DNA from: Ferroplasma acidiphilum
Lineage (GTDB): Archaea > Thermoplasmatota > Thermoplasmata > Thermoplasmatales > Thermoplasmataceae
Reading direction: 5' to 3'
Assembly (NCBI RefSeq): GCF_002078355.1
Contig: NZ_CP015363.1
Coordinates: 1,240,001 to 1,304,000 of the forward strand
DNA: 64,000 nt
Shown: piece after piece, positions 1 through 7,732 of the stretch
How the letters are laid out: each line of letters starts with the position of its first letter
How positions within the stretch are numbered: position 1 is the first letter of the stretch
The notes under the pieces: model-generated
Seen by the model: the letters and a program-made list of their open reading frames with translations, nothing else
Database searches by the model: none
What the model was told of the DNA's origin: nothing
Made by a program: the position numbers and the translations under genes

Positions 1-89
1 ATCACGCGGTTATTTTGAAGAAGTAGATCGTAACTCAATGATTTCCCTAATTCTCCGGTTCCTGCAATAAGTATATTTTTTCCAGACAT
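1..89 (-). CDS. Rossmann-type nucleotide-binding protein, N-terminal fragment
   Basis: Reading the minus strand from an ATG at 89 gives 29 residues that run off the left edge. They begin MSGKNILIAGTGELGKSL, a first beta strand followed by a GxGxLG glycine loop as in NAD(P)- or sugar-nucleotide-binding Rossmann proteins such as epimerase/dehydratases or SDR reductases. Nothing beyond the dinucleotide loop is visible, so the enzyme cannot be named. It is divergent from the NfeD-like gene that follows, so the promoters of both lie in about 90-224. Confidence 0.55.
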   Translation of the reverse strand, partial: MSGKNILIAGTGELGKSLSYDLLLQNNRV

Positions 90-224
90 GTGGATACCAT
101 TAGCTACCATCTAAAATATATTGCGGTATAGAAATTTCCTCCGGTTATCATAGTACATTATGTATTGGCCGAAAATAATACCGGAATCTTAAGATTAATA
201 TATTATAATTATATTGATTTTTGC

Positions 225-530
225 ATGGGGCAGATAATAATAATTGGATACATTTTAGATACAATTGTAGCTTTTTTCATCGGAGCATGGTTTTCCCGAT
301 TCTGGTTAAGGCATCCATTCCGGAGAAAACCGGCCACAGGGAAAGATTCCCTTGTTGGAAAAACAGGAGAAATTAAGTTAACACTTAAAAATAATTTCTA
401 TGAAATTGCAGTAGACTCCCAGCTCTGGAGGGCTGTTCCGGATGATCCAGGTGAAACTTTTGAAAAGGGAGAAATTGCATATGTAAAGTCTGTGAGGGAC
501 CTTACACTGTACATTTCCAAAATTAAATAA
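225..530 (+). CDS. NfeD-like membrane protein
   Basis: Small membrane protein of about 101 residues. One hydrophobic helix (MGQIIIIGYILDTIVAFFIG) is followed by a short basic stretch and an OB-fold-like domain with the NfeD C-terminal pattern (LVGKTGEIK, LWRAV, KGEIAYVKSV). NfeD proteins are thought to work with stomatin/SPFH proteins in membrane quality control, but no SPFH gene is next to this one. A TTG 60 bases upstream (165) is in frame; I prefer the ATG at 225 because it opens directly into the membrane helix. The short form without the protease domain is the common archaeal type. Confidence 0.65.
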   Translation: MGQIIIIGYILDTIVAFFIGAWFSRFWLRHPFRRKPATGKDSLVGKTGEIKLTLKNNFYEIAVDSQLWRAVPDDPGETFEKGEIAYVKSVRDLTLYISKIK

Positions 531-558
531 TTATATACCTTTTAACACTTTGTTTATT

Positions 559-1050
559 ATGTATAAATATAATATTGGCGTAATTGGCGGTAGTTTTGCC
601 GATAAAAAATATTGCAACATAGCATATGAAGTTGGAAAAAAACTTGCAGAAAATAATTGTGCCGTTTTCTGTGGTGGAAAAGAAGGCATAATGGAATGCG
701 TATCCCATGGAGTGCATGACAGTAATGGGATGGTGGTAGGAATTCTTCCCGGGGAAAACAGGATGGAGGGCAATAGGTATCTTTCACTGGCTATCCCTAC
801 CGGAATAGGTTACATGAGAAATTTTTTAATTATAAGGGCATCGGATGCAATAATAGCCATAGAAGGTTATTCCGGGACTACTTCTGAAGCCGCATTTGCA
901 ATAACAGAAGGGAAAACGGTGGTATCCATAGGAGACCTGCAAATAAAAACAAAGAATACCGATGGAAAATTAGTTCATGAGAATAATCCGGAAAAAGCTG
1001 TAGAAATAGCTATACAGGAAGCAAAAAATTTTGTTGAAAAATTTCACTGA
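559..1050 (+). CDS. LOG-family / TIGR00725-type nucleotide-binding protein
   Basis: About 163 residues of a Rossmann-like fold with the LOG/lysine-decarboxylase-like pattern: IGVIGGSF at the N terminus, CGGKEGIMECVSHG (the glycine-rich PGG loop region), MRNFLIIRASDAIIAIEGYSGTTSEA (the PGGxGTxxE-equivalent loop) and a final alternating strand/helix. The family includes a molybdenum-cofactor carrier and cytokinin-activating phosphoribohydrolases; the actual substrate here is unknown. Start is the ATG at 559, about 25 bases after an AT-rich TATA-like stretch (530-541). It overlaps the 3' end of the convergent gene by 7 bases. Confidence 0.7.
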   Translation: MYKYNIGVIGGSFADKKYCNIAYEVGKKLAENNCAVFCGGKEGIMECVSHGVHDSNGMVVGILPGENRMEGNRYLSLAIPTGIGYMRNFLIIRASDAIIAIEGYSGTTSEAAFAITEGKTVVSIGDLQIKTKNTDGKLVHENNPEKAVEIAIQEAKNFVEKFH

Positions 1051-1562
1051 GTTTTATTTTTCATTAAATGTACCTTTGTGAGGTGTGATATCATGAATAT
1101 TACCAGGAAAATTCCTATTAAATACTCAACCAAGACATCACCCAGCAGGCCGAAACGTACACTGAACATCTTATACGGAGCAAGCAGATAATAAAGCAAT
1201 ATTATCCCTATTACAGCTATTATTACCAGTGTCAGTGCGGGTTTTAATGATCTCAGTTTTTTGAAATACAGAAGTGAGGGCAACACAATAAATATGATAC
1301 TTAATGGTAGTGCAATCTCACTGAATTCATTCCATTTTACATGTGCAATGCCCTTAATCTGTACAGAAGCAATTATTATAAGTATAATTCCAACTATGGC
1401 TATTCCAATTTCTATGTATAATTTAACATTTTTATCTGGCTTCACAGGTGTAGTTTTGACAGGCTCCCTGTTCTGTGTACCGGTTTCCTTATGGCCAGAA
1501 TTTTCAGTATCAGGGGAATAATTTTCTTCCGGATTTGGTTCAGCGCTATTTTCTTCCGTCAT
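1044..1562 (-). CDS. Membrane protein with acidic hydrophilic N terminus
   Basis: 172 residues, not assigned to a named family. Residues 1-45 are hydrophilic and rich in Glu, Pro, Thr and Asn (likely disordered). About four hydrophobic segments follow near residues 48-68, 82-100, 107-127 and 143-160. The C terminus ends in a short basic tail. No catalytic motif is visible. It is transcribed convergently with the LOG-like gene and divergently from the thiolase. The function is unknown. Confidence 0.6.
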   Translation of the reverse strand: MTEENSAEPNPEENYSPDTENSGHKETGTQNREPVKTTPVKPDKNVKLYIEIGIAIVGIILIIIASVQIKGIAHVKWNEFSEIALPLSIIFIVLPSLLYFKKLRSLKPALTLVIIAVIGIILLYYLLAPYKMFSVRFGLLGDVLVEYLIGIFLVIFMISHLTKVHLMKNKTQ

Positions 1563-1654
1563 TCAGTTAACATAAGTTTCCTGTTATTAAATTTTCCTAT
1601 ATTCGATAATAGCCGATGATAAAATAAATAAAGCCATGGCATATATGGAAAAAT

Positions 1655-2818
1655 ATGAAAGATGTGTATATTGTTTCAGCAAAACGTACACCTATAGGGA
1701 AATTTGGAAAATCCCTTGCAAAAATAAAGGCCACCGAACTCGGTGCTGCTGCTATTAAAGGTGTAATTCAGGATTCAGGTATAGACAAAGACCTTATTGA
1801 GGAGGTTATAATGGGAAACGTTATACAGGCTAATGTCGGGCAAAATCCGGCAGGCCAGGCGGCATTTTCTGCCGGACTCAAACCCGAGGTAACAAAAAAT
1901 ACAGTAAACGTTGTATGCGCATCCGGTATGCTCGCAACAGAGAATGCTGCAAGGGAAATTATGCTGGAAGAGCATGACATTATTGTTTCAGGAGGGTTTG
2001 AAAATATGAGCAACTCCCCGTTAATAATGCCTTCTGAATTCAGATGGGGGCCTAAACAGCTTTTGTATAAGAATCTCAAAATAGAAGATTCAATGCTTGT
2101 TGATGGCCTTGTTGATGCCATGTATGGTGAACATATGGGTGTATCAGCAGAGCGTTCGGCAAAAAAATACGGAATAACAAGAGACCAGACAGATGGATTT
2201 TCAGTAGAAAGCCAGAACAGGGCTATCAGGGCCACAGAATCAGGGGAGTTCGCTAAGGAAATTGTTAAACTGGACAACCTTCAGAAAGACGAGGGCATGA
2301 GGAAAACATCAATGGAAGACCTTGCGAAACTAAACCCTGCCTTTGACAGGAATGGGATACTCACTGCAGGAAGTTCTTCACAGTTGTCTGATGGGGCTTC
2401 AGCTCTTATTCTTGCCTCGGAAAAAGCTTTAAATGAATACGGATTAAAACCCATAGCAAAAATAACAGGATTCAGCTCAGCTTCACTTGATACAAGGGAT
2501 TTTGTAGAAGCTCCAATACCTGCAACCAGAAAGTTGCTGGAAAAACAGCACAAAAAAATCGATTATTACGATCTTGTGGAACATAATGAGGCTTTTTCGG
2601 TAGCATCCATTATTGTAAGGGACCAGCTGGGAGTCGACCCGGAGAGGTTTAATGTTAACGGCGGTGCCATTGCAATAGGTCATCCACTTGGAAACAGCGG
2701 CTCAAGGATAATTGTGACGTTGATCAATGCATTACAGAGCAGGCATATGAAAACAGGGCTTGCAACGATTTGCCATGGCGGCGGGGGAGGGCATACTCTT
2801 ACACTCGAATTGATATAA
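1655..2818 (+). CDS. Thiolase (acetyl-CoA C-acetyltransferase type)
   Basis: 387 residues, the normal length for a degradative or biosynthetic thiolase, acting on acetoacetyl-CoA or 3-ketoacyl-CoA in the cytoplasm. The nucleophile Cys88 lies in VVCASGM, His310 in EHNEAFSV, His343 in IAIGHPLGNSG, and Cys373 in ICHGGGGG, so the catalytic set is complete. The ATG at 1655 gives MKDVYIVSAKRTPIGKFG, the standard thiolase start. A TATA-like stretch (1621-1631) is about 25-30 bases upstream. The second thiolase at 4969 is a paralogue with different active-site surroundings. The window also has acyl-CoA dehydrogenase, CoA ligases and enoyl-CoA hydratases, so a beta-oxidation role is reasonable but chain length is unknown. 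Confidence 0.92.
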   Translation: MKDVYIVSAKRTPIGKFGKSLAKIKATELGAAAIKGVIQDSGIDKDLIEEVIMGNVIQANVGQNPAGQAAFSAGLKPEVTKNTVNVVCASGMLATENAAREIMLEEHDIIVSGGFENMSNSPLIMPSEFRWGPKQLLYKNLKIEDSMLVDGLVDAMYGEHMGVSAERSAKKYGITRDQTDGFSVESQNRAIRATESGEFAKEIVKLDNLQKDEGMRKTSMEDLAKLNPAFDRNGILTAGSSSQLSDGASALILASEKALNEYGLKPIAKITGFSSASLDTRDFVEAPIPATRKLLEKQHKKIDYYDLVEHNEAFSVASIIVRDQLGVDPERFNVNGGAIAIGHPLGNSGSRIIVTLINALQSRHMKTGLATICHGGGGGHTLTLELI

Positions 2819-2956
2819 TTATATAGTGATTATTATATAATTTTTATATGCACTTAACACAAAAAGGGAGAGATATAGCATCATTTAATTCTGGTCAATA
2901 ACAGATTCTATAGACTTAATTATCATATAAAAGTCATCCAGATTAGTTTTAATAAA

Positions 2957-2973
2957 TAGAGTGTCTCACATTT
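2957..2973 (+). repeat. Left terminal inverted repeat of the insertion sequence
   Basis: 17 bases, TAGAGTGTCTCACATTT, matching the reverse complement of 3939-3955 at 16 of 17 positions. It is preceded by the 8-bp target copy TTAATAAA. Confidence 0.92.
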
Positions 2974-3027
2974 CATAAAATATCAGACAGATGTCGAACA
3001 TTATTAACAAAAAAACAATAATGGGAT

Positions 3028-3939
3028 ATGCCCTCACAGCAAATCCCATTGATTATGGAAATCATAGATAATATTGTTTCGCCTGATGACAGGAAAAGAA
3101 AGTACACAGATAGACAGATATTGAAGGTGCTGATAGTTTTACAGATTTTCAATATATCTTATAGATCAGCCAGAATATTCCTCACCAACCATGAGGAATA
3201 TATAAGAATGGCTGGCCTTAACGAGATACCAAGCTTCCAGACCCTTTCAAGGAGAGCCAGGATGATAGACCTCCATGCAGTAAACAACAAAATTGCCTCA
3301 TTATATTCAATAGAATCAATAGCTGCAATAGATTCCTTTATGATCCATACATGCAAGCATTCAACAGCAATGAGGAGAAAGGCATGGAATAACTACAAAG
3401 ATCCTTTATCAGGATGGTCAAAGACAACTAAGGGATGGTCATATGGGAGAAAATGCCATATGGCAATTGATGTTGATTCTCTCATTATAATGGAATGGAT
3501 GGTAACAAAGGGAAATATGCATGATTCCCATGTGTCGCATGATATGGTGGATTCTGTTAGAGATTTCTCATATGTTCTTGCAGATTCAGCTTATGATGCA
3601 TCTGACATATACGATTATATATTTGAAAATACACATGCTCTACCTGTAATTGATACCAATAGGAGAAGAGGGATAGTAGATAATAGGTTGCCATTAAACA
3701 GGAAAATAGGAATTGATTTGAGAAAAGAATATTCTTCAATGTATCCTCTTAGATGGGAAATAGAACGTACTTTCAGCATACTTGAAGAGATTTTGAAAGC
3801 AGAGTATATATGGTACACTGTGAACAGGGACTATGATACTGCAATTGGATTAAAGACCATTGCATACAATCTAATGGTAATATCAAACATGGAACTGGGA
3901 GAAAAACCGAGGGAGATAATGAAAATCGTCAATTGTTAA
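3028..3939 (+). CDS. IS4-superfamily DDE transposase
   Basis: 303 residues. It has an N-terminal helical DNA-binding region (about 1-95) and a DDE nuclease domain: the first Asp in IAAIDSFMIH, the second in VLADSAYDASD, and the Glu in YPLRWEIERTFSILEE, where Y-x2-R-x3-E follows the IS4 signature (the usual Lys six residues later is Glu). It catalyses cut-and-paste movement of the surrounding element. The stop codon overlaps the right inverted repeat, as in many compact elements. The subfamily within IS4/IS5/IS982-like groups is not certain. Confidence 0.9.
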   Translation: MPSQQIPLIMEIIDNIVSPDDRKRKYTDRQILKVLIVLQIFNISYRSARIFLTNHEEYIRMAGLNEIPSFQTLSRRARMIDLHAVNNKIASLYSIESIAAIDSFMIHTCKHSTAMRRKAWNNYKDPLSGWSKTTKGWSYGRKCHMAIDVDSLIIMEWMVTKGNMHDSHVSHDMVDSVRDFSYVLADSAYDASDIYDYIFENTHALPVIDTNRRRGIVDNRLPLNRKIGIDLRKEYSSMYPLRWEIERTFSILEEILKAEYIWYTVNRDYDTAIGLKTIAYNLMVISNMELGEKPREIMKIVNC

Positions 3940-3955
3940 AATGTGAGACACCCTA
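3939..3955 (-). repeat. Right terminal inverted repeat of the insertion sequence
   Basis: 17 bases, AAATGTGAGACACCCTA, followed by the second copy of the 8-bp target TTAATAAA (3956-3963). One mismatch to the left repeat. Confidence 0.92.
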
Positions 3956-4307
3956 TTAATAAAATCATATGCCATACGGTTATCTATTTCGCCATATCCG
4001 TAAACCACAATATTTCTGAAATCCTTTAAATTTCGTATCCTTAGAGCTATATCCTCTGAAATAATATTTTTCGCCTTTAAATTATTTATTAGGTCAGTGT
4101 CATCGGAGGGTATGCCCAAATTAAAATCCGAATTAAAAATATAAAATATATCTATAAGATTTTCAATGGAATATTCAATACGCTTATAAATTCCATCTTT
4201 TATAATCCCGGACTCGTTAAACTTATCAAAAGTATCTGGCATATTTTCAATAACTAAATCAAGGCTTTGAACAATTTCATTTATCTTATTTTTGATTATA
4301 TCTTTCC

Positions 4308-4607
4308 TCATTTTATTTTCTCCAGTCCAATTGCATCGTAATAACCTCTTCTAAAATCTTCAAATTCCTCAATTGTATTTCTTGCTATCTCGTAAATAGA
4401 TTTATCTTTCATATACAATAATTTGCCATTCAATACGTCCTTTCTAATATACAGGGGCAAATCCTGAAAAATCTGCACATCGAATATATCATTTAAACCG
4501 GACAATATATTTAGCCTGAATTTCTGCCTTTCTTCAAGGGTATCATTATAATATATGCATAAATCAATATCGGATGCGTTATGGAACGTATTATTTGAAT
4601 ATGACCC
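4308..4607 (-). pseudogene. MNT-type nucleotidyltransferase antitoxin, 5'-truncated
   Basis: From 4607 the minus strand reads GSYSNNTFHNASDIDL, the GS-x10-DxD catalytic motif of minimal nucleotidyltransferases, continuing through FDVQIFQDLPLYIR to a stop at 4308, where it overlaps hepT by ATGA. The frame is blocked by TAG at 4608-4610 directly before the first Gly. The roughly 30 residues that normally precede this motif, with the start codon, are absent. MNT proteins neutralise HepT by AMPylation. An in-frame ATG at 4505 could express only the C-terminal 65 residues without the active site. I call it a decayed antitoxin gene. Confidence 0.85.
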
Positions 4608-4610
4608 CTA

Positions 4611-4968
4611 ATTCATTATAAAATAACTTTATTATTTCCATAAAATAATATTTGTTTGACCACGTCTGATATCATTTTATCAAAATTATACACATAAGAG
4701 TATAAATTTATAATGAAAAGATTTTTCCATTTTGCATCCCATAATTGCCATCACCAGTCGCATTTTACTTTGTGCTAGTATTTTCCAGCTGAAAGTTCTT
4801 AAGATAGTTGTATAGAAAATGTATCACCATATGCTGGAATGAAACAAAATCCTGTACAAACAGAAATAACAATATTTCAACAAAGGAATATTTATTAAAA
4901 TGTTGCTCATATGAGTACGATGTTTGAAGCATGCGTCATTGCAAATTTCAAACTCGATAGTGATTAAA
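4611..4968. other. Gene-free AT-rich stretch
   Basis: 358 bases without a supportable gene. The left part is where the missing 5' end and promoter of the mnt gene would be. Its sequence does not resemble the expected coding region, so that end was lost by deletion or rearrangement. A TATA-like segment near 4888-4900 and a GTGAT ribosome-site-like motif at 4960-4964 precede the second thiolase. I see no repeats or insertion-sequence ends. Confidence 0.5.
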
Positions 4969-6150
4969 ATGAAAGATGTTTATATAGCATATTATAAAAG
5001 AACTCCATTCTCCAGAGCAAAGCCCGATAATCCCTCCAAGGATGTATACAACGGAGTATCCATGGATGTTCTGCTCTCAAAGCTTATAAAAGATTCCCTG
5101 AGCACGGGAATAAATCCGGAAGAAATAGGGGATGTAATTACCGGATGCGCTATTCAAGCCGGCGAAAACTGGACATACGGAGGCAGGCACCAGACACTGC
5201 TTTCTGAATTGCCGGTGAGTGTGCCATCGATGGCAATTGACAGGGCCTGCTCATCTTCCCTGAATGCCACTGCAATAGGCGCAATGGAAATCCAGACAGA
5301 AAACTCTGACATAGTACTTGCCGGAGGAATGGAACACATGACACATGTGCCATTATATAATGATCCGTATGTAAAATATAATACCGAATTAATGGAAAAG
5401 CCAGAATACAAAAAATATGACATGGATGTCACATACCATGTTGGATTGACTGCCGAGAAACTGGCTGCAATTAATAATATTTCCAGGGAAGACATGGATA
5501 AATTTTCATTTGAATCGCAGAAACTAACTGGACATGCAATAGAAGAAGGGTTCTATAAGGACGAAATTTTACCGGTTACAGTAACGCATGATGGAAGTGT
5601 TAAAACAATCAATGCCGACCAGACTCCCAGACCAGAGAGTACACTGGAACAGATGGGGCAATTAAAACCGGCATTTAAGGAAAATGGAAGGGTGACTGCA
5701 GGTAATTCGCCGCCACTGAGTTCCGGTGCTTCCCTTCTCATGCTTATGTCCGGCGAAAAAATAAAAGAATATGGATTAAAGCCACTTGCAAGAGTAATAG
5801 ACTATGCCGCTGCCGGAGTAGACCCGACCATAATGGGCCATGGGCCGGTACCTGCAACTAACAAGTTGCTAAAGAAAAATAAACTTTCACCGGATAACAT
5901 AGATTACTGGGAAATCAACGAGGCATTTGCAGTTGTTGCATTGAATGCTATCAAGCACCTTAATTTAGACAGAAACCGGGTAAACATACATGGAGGGTCT
6001 ATAGCCATCGGGCATCCACTGGGTGCAACCGGTGCAAGAATAGCCGGAACACTTGCAAGGACACTTCAGGAAAAGAAGGGCAATCTTGGAGTTGCAACCT
6101 TATGTGTAGGTGGCGGGCAGGGATATTCGCTTTTGATAGAAAGAGTTTAA
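4969..6150 (+). CDS. Thiolase family protein, second paralogue
   Basis: 393 residues from the ATG at 4969, giving MKDVYIAYYKRTPFSR, parallel to the first thiolase. An upstream ATG-like start at 4924 adds 15 residues that no thiolase needs, so I reject it. The nucleophile Cys94 lies in DRACSSSLNA, NEAF in EINEAFAVV, GHPLGATG and the second catalytic Cys in LCVGGGQG are all present. It likely cleaves or forms 3-ketoacyl-CoA in the cytoplasm. It is not a recent duplicate of the gene at 1655, as the two diverge widely outside the active sites. The decayed toxin-antitoxin locus and IS lie between the two. Confidence 0.9.
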   Translation: MKDVYIAYYKRTPFSRAKPDNPSKDVYNGVSMDVLLSKLIKDSLSTGINPEEIGDVITGCAIQAGENWTYGGRHQTLLSELPVSVPSMAIDRACSSSLNATAIGAMEIQTENSDIVLAGGMEHMTHVPLYNDPYVKYNTELMEKPEYKKYDMDVTYHVGLTAEKLAAINNISREDMDKFSFESQKLTGHAIEEGFYKDEILPVTVTHDGSVKTINADQTPRPESTLEQMGQLKPAFKENGRVTAGNSPPLSSGASLLMLMSGEKIKEYGLKPLARVIDYAAAGVDPTIMGHGPVPATNKLLKKNKLSPDNIDYWEINEAFAVVALNAIKHLNLDRNRVNIHGGSIAIGHPLGATGARIAGTLARTLQEKKGNLGVATLCVGGGQGYSLLIERV

Positions 6151-6189
6151 AATTATTATGTGGTTGGATAATTTTTAGGTCTTCATTTT

Positions 6190-7209
6190 ATGTCCATAAT
6201 TACTATACCAGTAATAGTAGATTCTATACTTGATGGCTATTTCAACTATACTCTTCCAAGTACGTTGCTTGAAATTTCAGGAGTCATAATAGGCAGTGCT
6301 GCTACATTTATTTTGCTTATATTTATAGTGAAGAGTATAAAGCTCAAAAATAATTTTACAAATTCAAATACATACATGAAATTTGTTATATCTGGATTGG
6401 TAATGTCACTTTTTAGTTTCCTTTTTGCCTGGTCGATGGAAACAAAACTAATTTATATGAAAAATATATCTATAGAACGGCTAAAGGTCGCTTATTTTAT
6501 AGATTTTTACATGCTTGCTGTAGATGCTATAATCATCTTTAAATTGTTAAAAAATTATTTTATGTCAGTAGTGGAATATTTCTCATTATATTTCTATATC
6601 TCTTTGTTTTTATTTGGATTTATCACTGCAGATATTATTAATTTGAATAATTATTATCTGATAATATTCGGTGCAATTTCAATATATTTTTTGCTTAATT
6701 CAATTTTCACCAGTTTTCACTGTAAATTGAACTGGTTTAAAATAAATGGAAATGAATTTGCACTAATGGGAGTTCGCGGCATAAGTATGAATCCAGAATT
6801 TAAGGCAGGAGATTCAGTTATAATAAAGAGAATTAAAGCATTGGATGAGCTAAAAGTTGGTGATATTATAACTTACAAATCTTCAAATATTAACTCGCCT
6901 TTAAATGCTTCAGGGTATATAACCCATAGAATTTATGAGATTTCGGGCGATATAATAAGGACTAAGGGAGATAATAACATAGTAGTAGATTACATGAAAA
7001 TAAGATTAGATGACATAGTTGGCATCGCAGTGGCTAAAGTTGTTCACATTAACAGGAGAGCTACCGGTATAGAAATGATAGGCGATAATAGGAATAAAGA
7101 AGACCTGCCATTTTTTACCCCATTTAATATCAGTGCCCGTAAAAGTAGTCTATACTTTAACATATATTTCATTATTATATCGCTAATTCTGATTATAATA
7201 ATCTTATAA
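6190..7209 (+). CDS. Archaeal signal peptidase I (S26B) with a multi-helix N-terminal domain
   Basis: 339 residues. Residues about 1-180 form five or six hydrophobic helices. The catalytic region follows: Ser199 in VRGISMNP, His246 in GYITHRI (His in place of the bacterial Lys, as in archaeal and ER enzymes), and Asp261 in TKGDNN. A final helix spans about 320-338. Signal peptidase removes signal peptides on the outer face of the membrane, for example from the secreted proteins at 36512 and 49100. Typical archaeal enzymes are about 150-200 residues with one or two anchors, so the long N-terminal membrane domain is unusual. Codon use is AT-rich. Confidence 0.8.
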   Translation: MSIITIPVIVDSILDGYFNYTLPSTLLEISGVIIGSAATFILLIFIVKSIKLKNNFTNSNTYMKFVISGLVMSLFSFLFAWSMETKLIYMKNISIERLKVAYFIDFYMLAVDAIIIFKLLKNYFMSVVEYFSLYFYISLFLFGFITADIINLNNYYLIIFGAISIYFLLNSIFTSFHCKLNWFKINGNEFALMGVRGISMNPEFKAGDSVIIKRIKALDELKVGDIITYKSSNINSPLNASGYITHRIYEISGDIIRTKGDNNIVVDYMKIRLDDIVGIAVAKVVHINRRATGIEMIGDNRNKEDLPFFTPFNISARKSSLYFNIYFIIISLILIIIIL

Positions 7210-7445
7210 GCGGAATATTGCTTATGTGGTATCGTATCATCTTTTCTATAATACGCCATCAGGGTTCATGTATACCGGCACACATAGATTGGAGCACTAT
7301 ACATCCTGAGCCATATGCAAATAGAAATATTTTAATTGTCACGTAATCTATTGGCTTCTGTACACCTAAAACTACCTAATATATTATAAAAAATAATATG
7401 GATTTATTATAATTTTATTTTAGCAATTTTCTGTGCATTAAAAAT

Positions 7446-7697
7446 TTATAATTTTTTCAGAACATCTAAATAATCTACTAAATCCTCATAATCTCTTATG
7501 AGGTGGAGTATATCTATTCCCAGTGCTTCCATCATTGTCAAAGCAAGTGAAAGGTTTTCCTCGTTCTCCTCTGATAATTTCTGATTATTCAATTTATCAT
7601 AAATCTCATTAAAGTTTTTTTCTGCAGTTTGCCTGAAATTATCCAGTTGTTCCGTTATATTATCTTCAAGTTTTTTCATATCTTCTGTGCTATCCAT
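7446..7697 (-). CDS. Small acidic coiled-coil protein
   Basis: 83 residues, rich in Glu, Asp, Lys, Asn and Leu, with heptad-like spacing (KKLEDNITEQLDNFRQTAEKNF) indicating a coiled coil across most of the length. No known family is recognised. A TATA-like stretch (about 7711-7722 on the opposite strand) sits roughly 25 bases before the ATG, consistent with a leaderless transcript. It lies downstream of ilvD on the same strand with 35 bases between them. It could be an oligomerising adaptor; function unknown. Confidence 0.55.
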   Translation of the reverse strand: MDSTEDMKKLEDNITEQLDNFRQTAEKNFNEIYDKLNNQKLSEENEENLSLALTMMEALGIDILHLIRDYEDLVDYLDVLKKL

Positions 7698-7732
7698 TCA
7701 TAGGCATTGATAAAAAATATATAGTGTTTTGG

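Larger units (their letters stand above)
2957..3955 (+). mobile_element. Complete IS4-like insertion sequence, 999 bp
   Basis: The element is bounded by 17-bp inverted repeats (left TAGAGTGTCTCACATTT; the right repeat, reverse complemented, differs at one base) and by an 8-bp direct target duplication, TTAATAAA, at 2949-2956 and 3956-3963. It holds one transposase gene. Intact ends, an intact transposase and a perfect duplication suggest recent and possibly still active insertion. Exact boundaries are supported independently, because excision at these points restores the hepT reading frame. Confidence 0.93.
2885..4311 (-). pseudogene. hepT: hepT-like HEPN toxin, split by an insertion sequence
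   Basis: The N-terminal part (4311 down to 3956) encodes a DUF86/HepT-type HEPN protein. Its C-terminal end lies on the other side of the insertion sequence (2956 down to 2885). Removing the 999-bp element and one copy of the 8-bp target duplication restores one 139-residue frame, in which YDFIKTNLDDFY bridges the site and the gene stops at 2885. HepT toxins are HEPN RNases or AMPylation targets paired with an MNT nucleotidyltransferase. The expected HEPN motif R-x4-6-H reads FRNIVVYGY here: the His is Tyr, so even the uninterrupted protein probably lacked RNase activity. As it stands translation would run into the element and end at 3883. The start overlaps the mnt stop by the usual ATGA. 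Confidence 0.85.

Noticed and set aside
2958-3954. 2-bp TA duplication as the IS target site
   Set aside because: A 2-bp model does not restore the hepT frame. The 8-bp TTAATAAA model restores it and extends the inverted repeats to 17 bp.
4611-4968. Remnant of a second insertion sequence as the cause of mnt truncation
   Set aside because: No inverted repeats, target duplication or transposase remnant could be seen.
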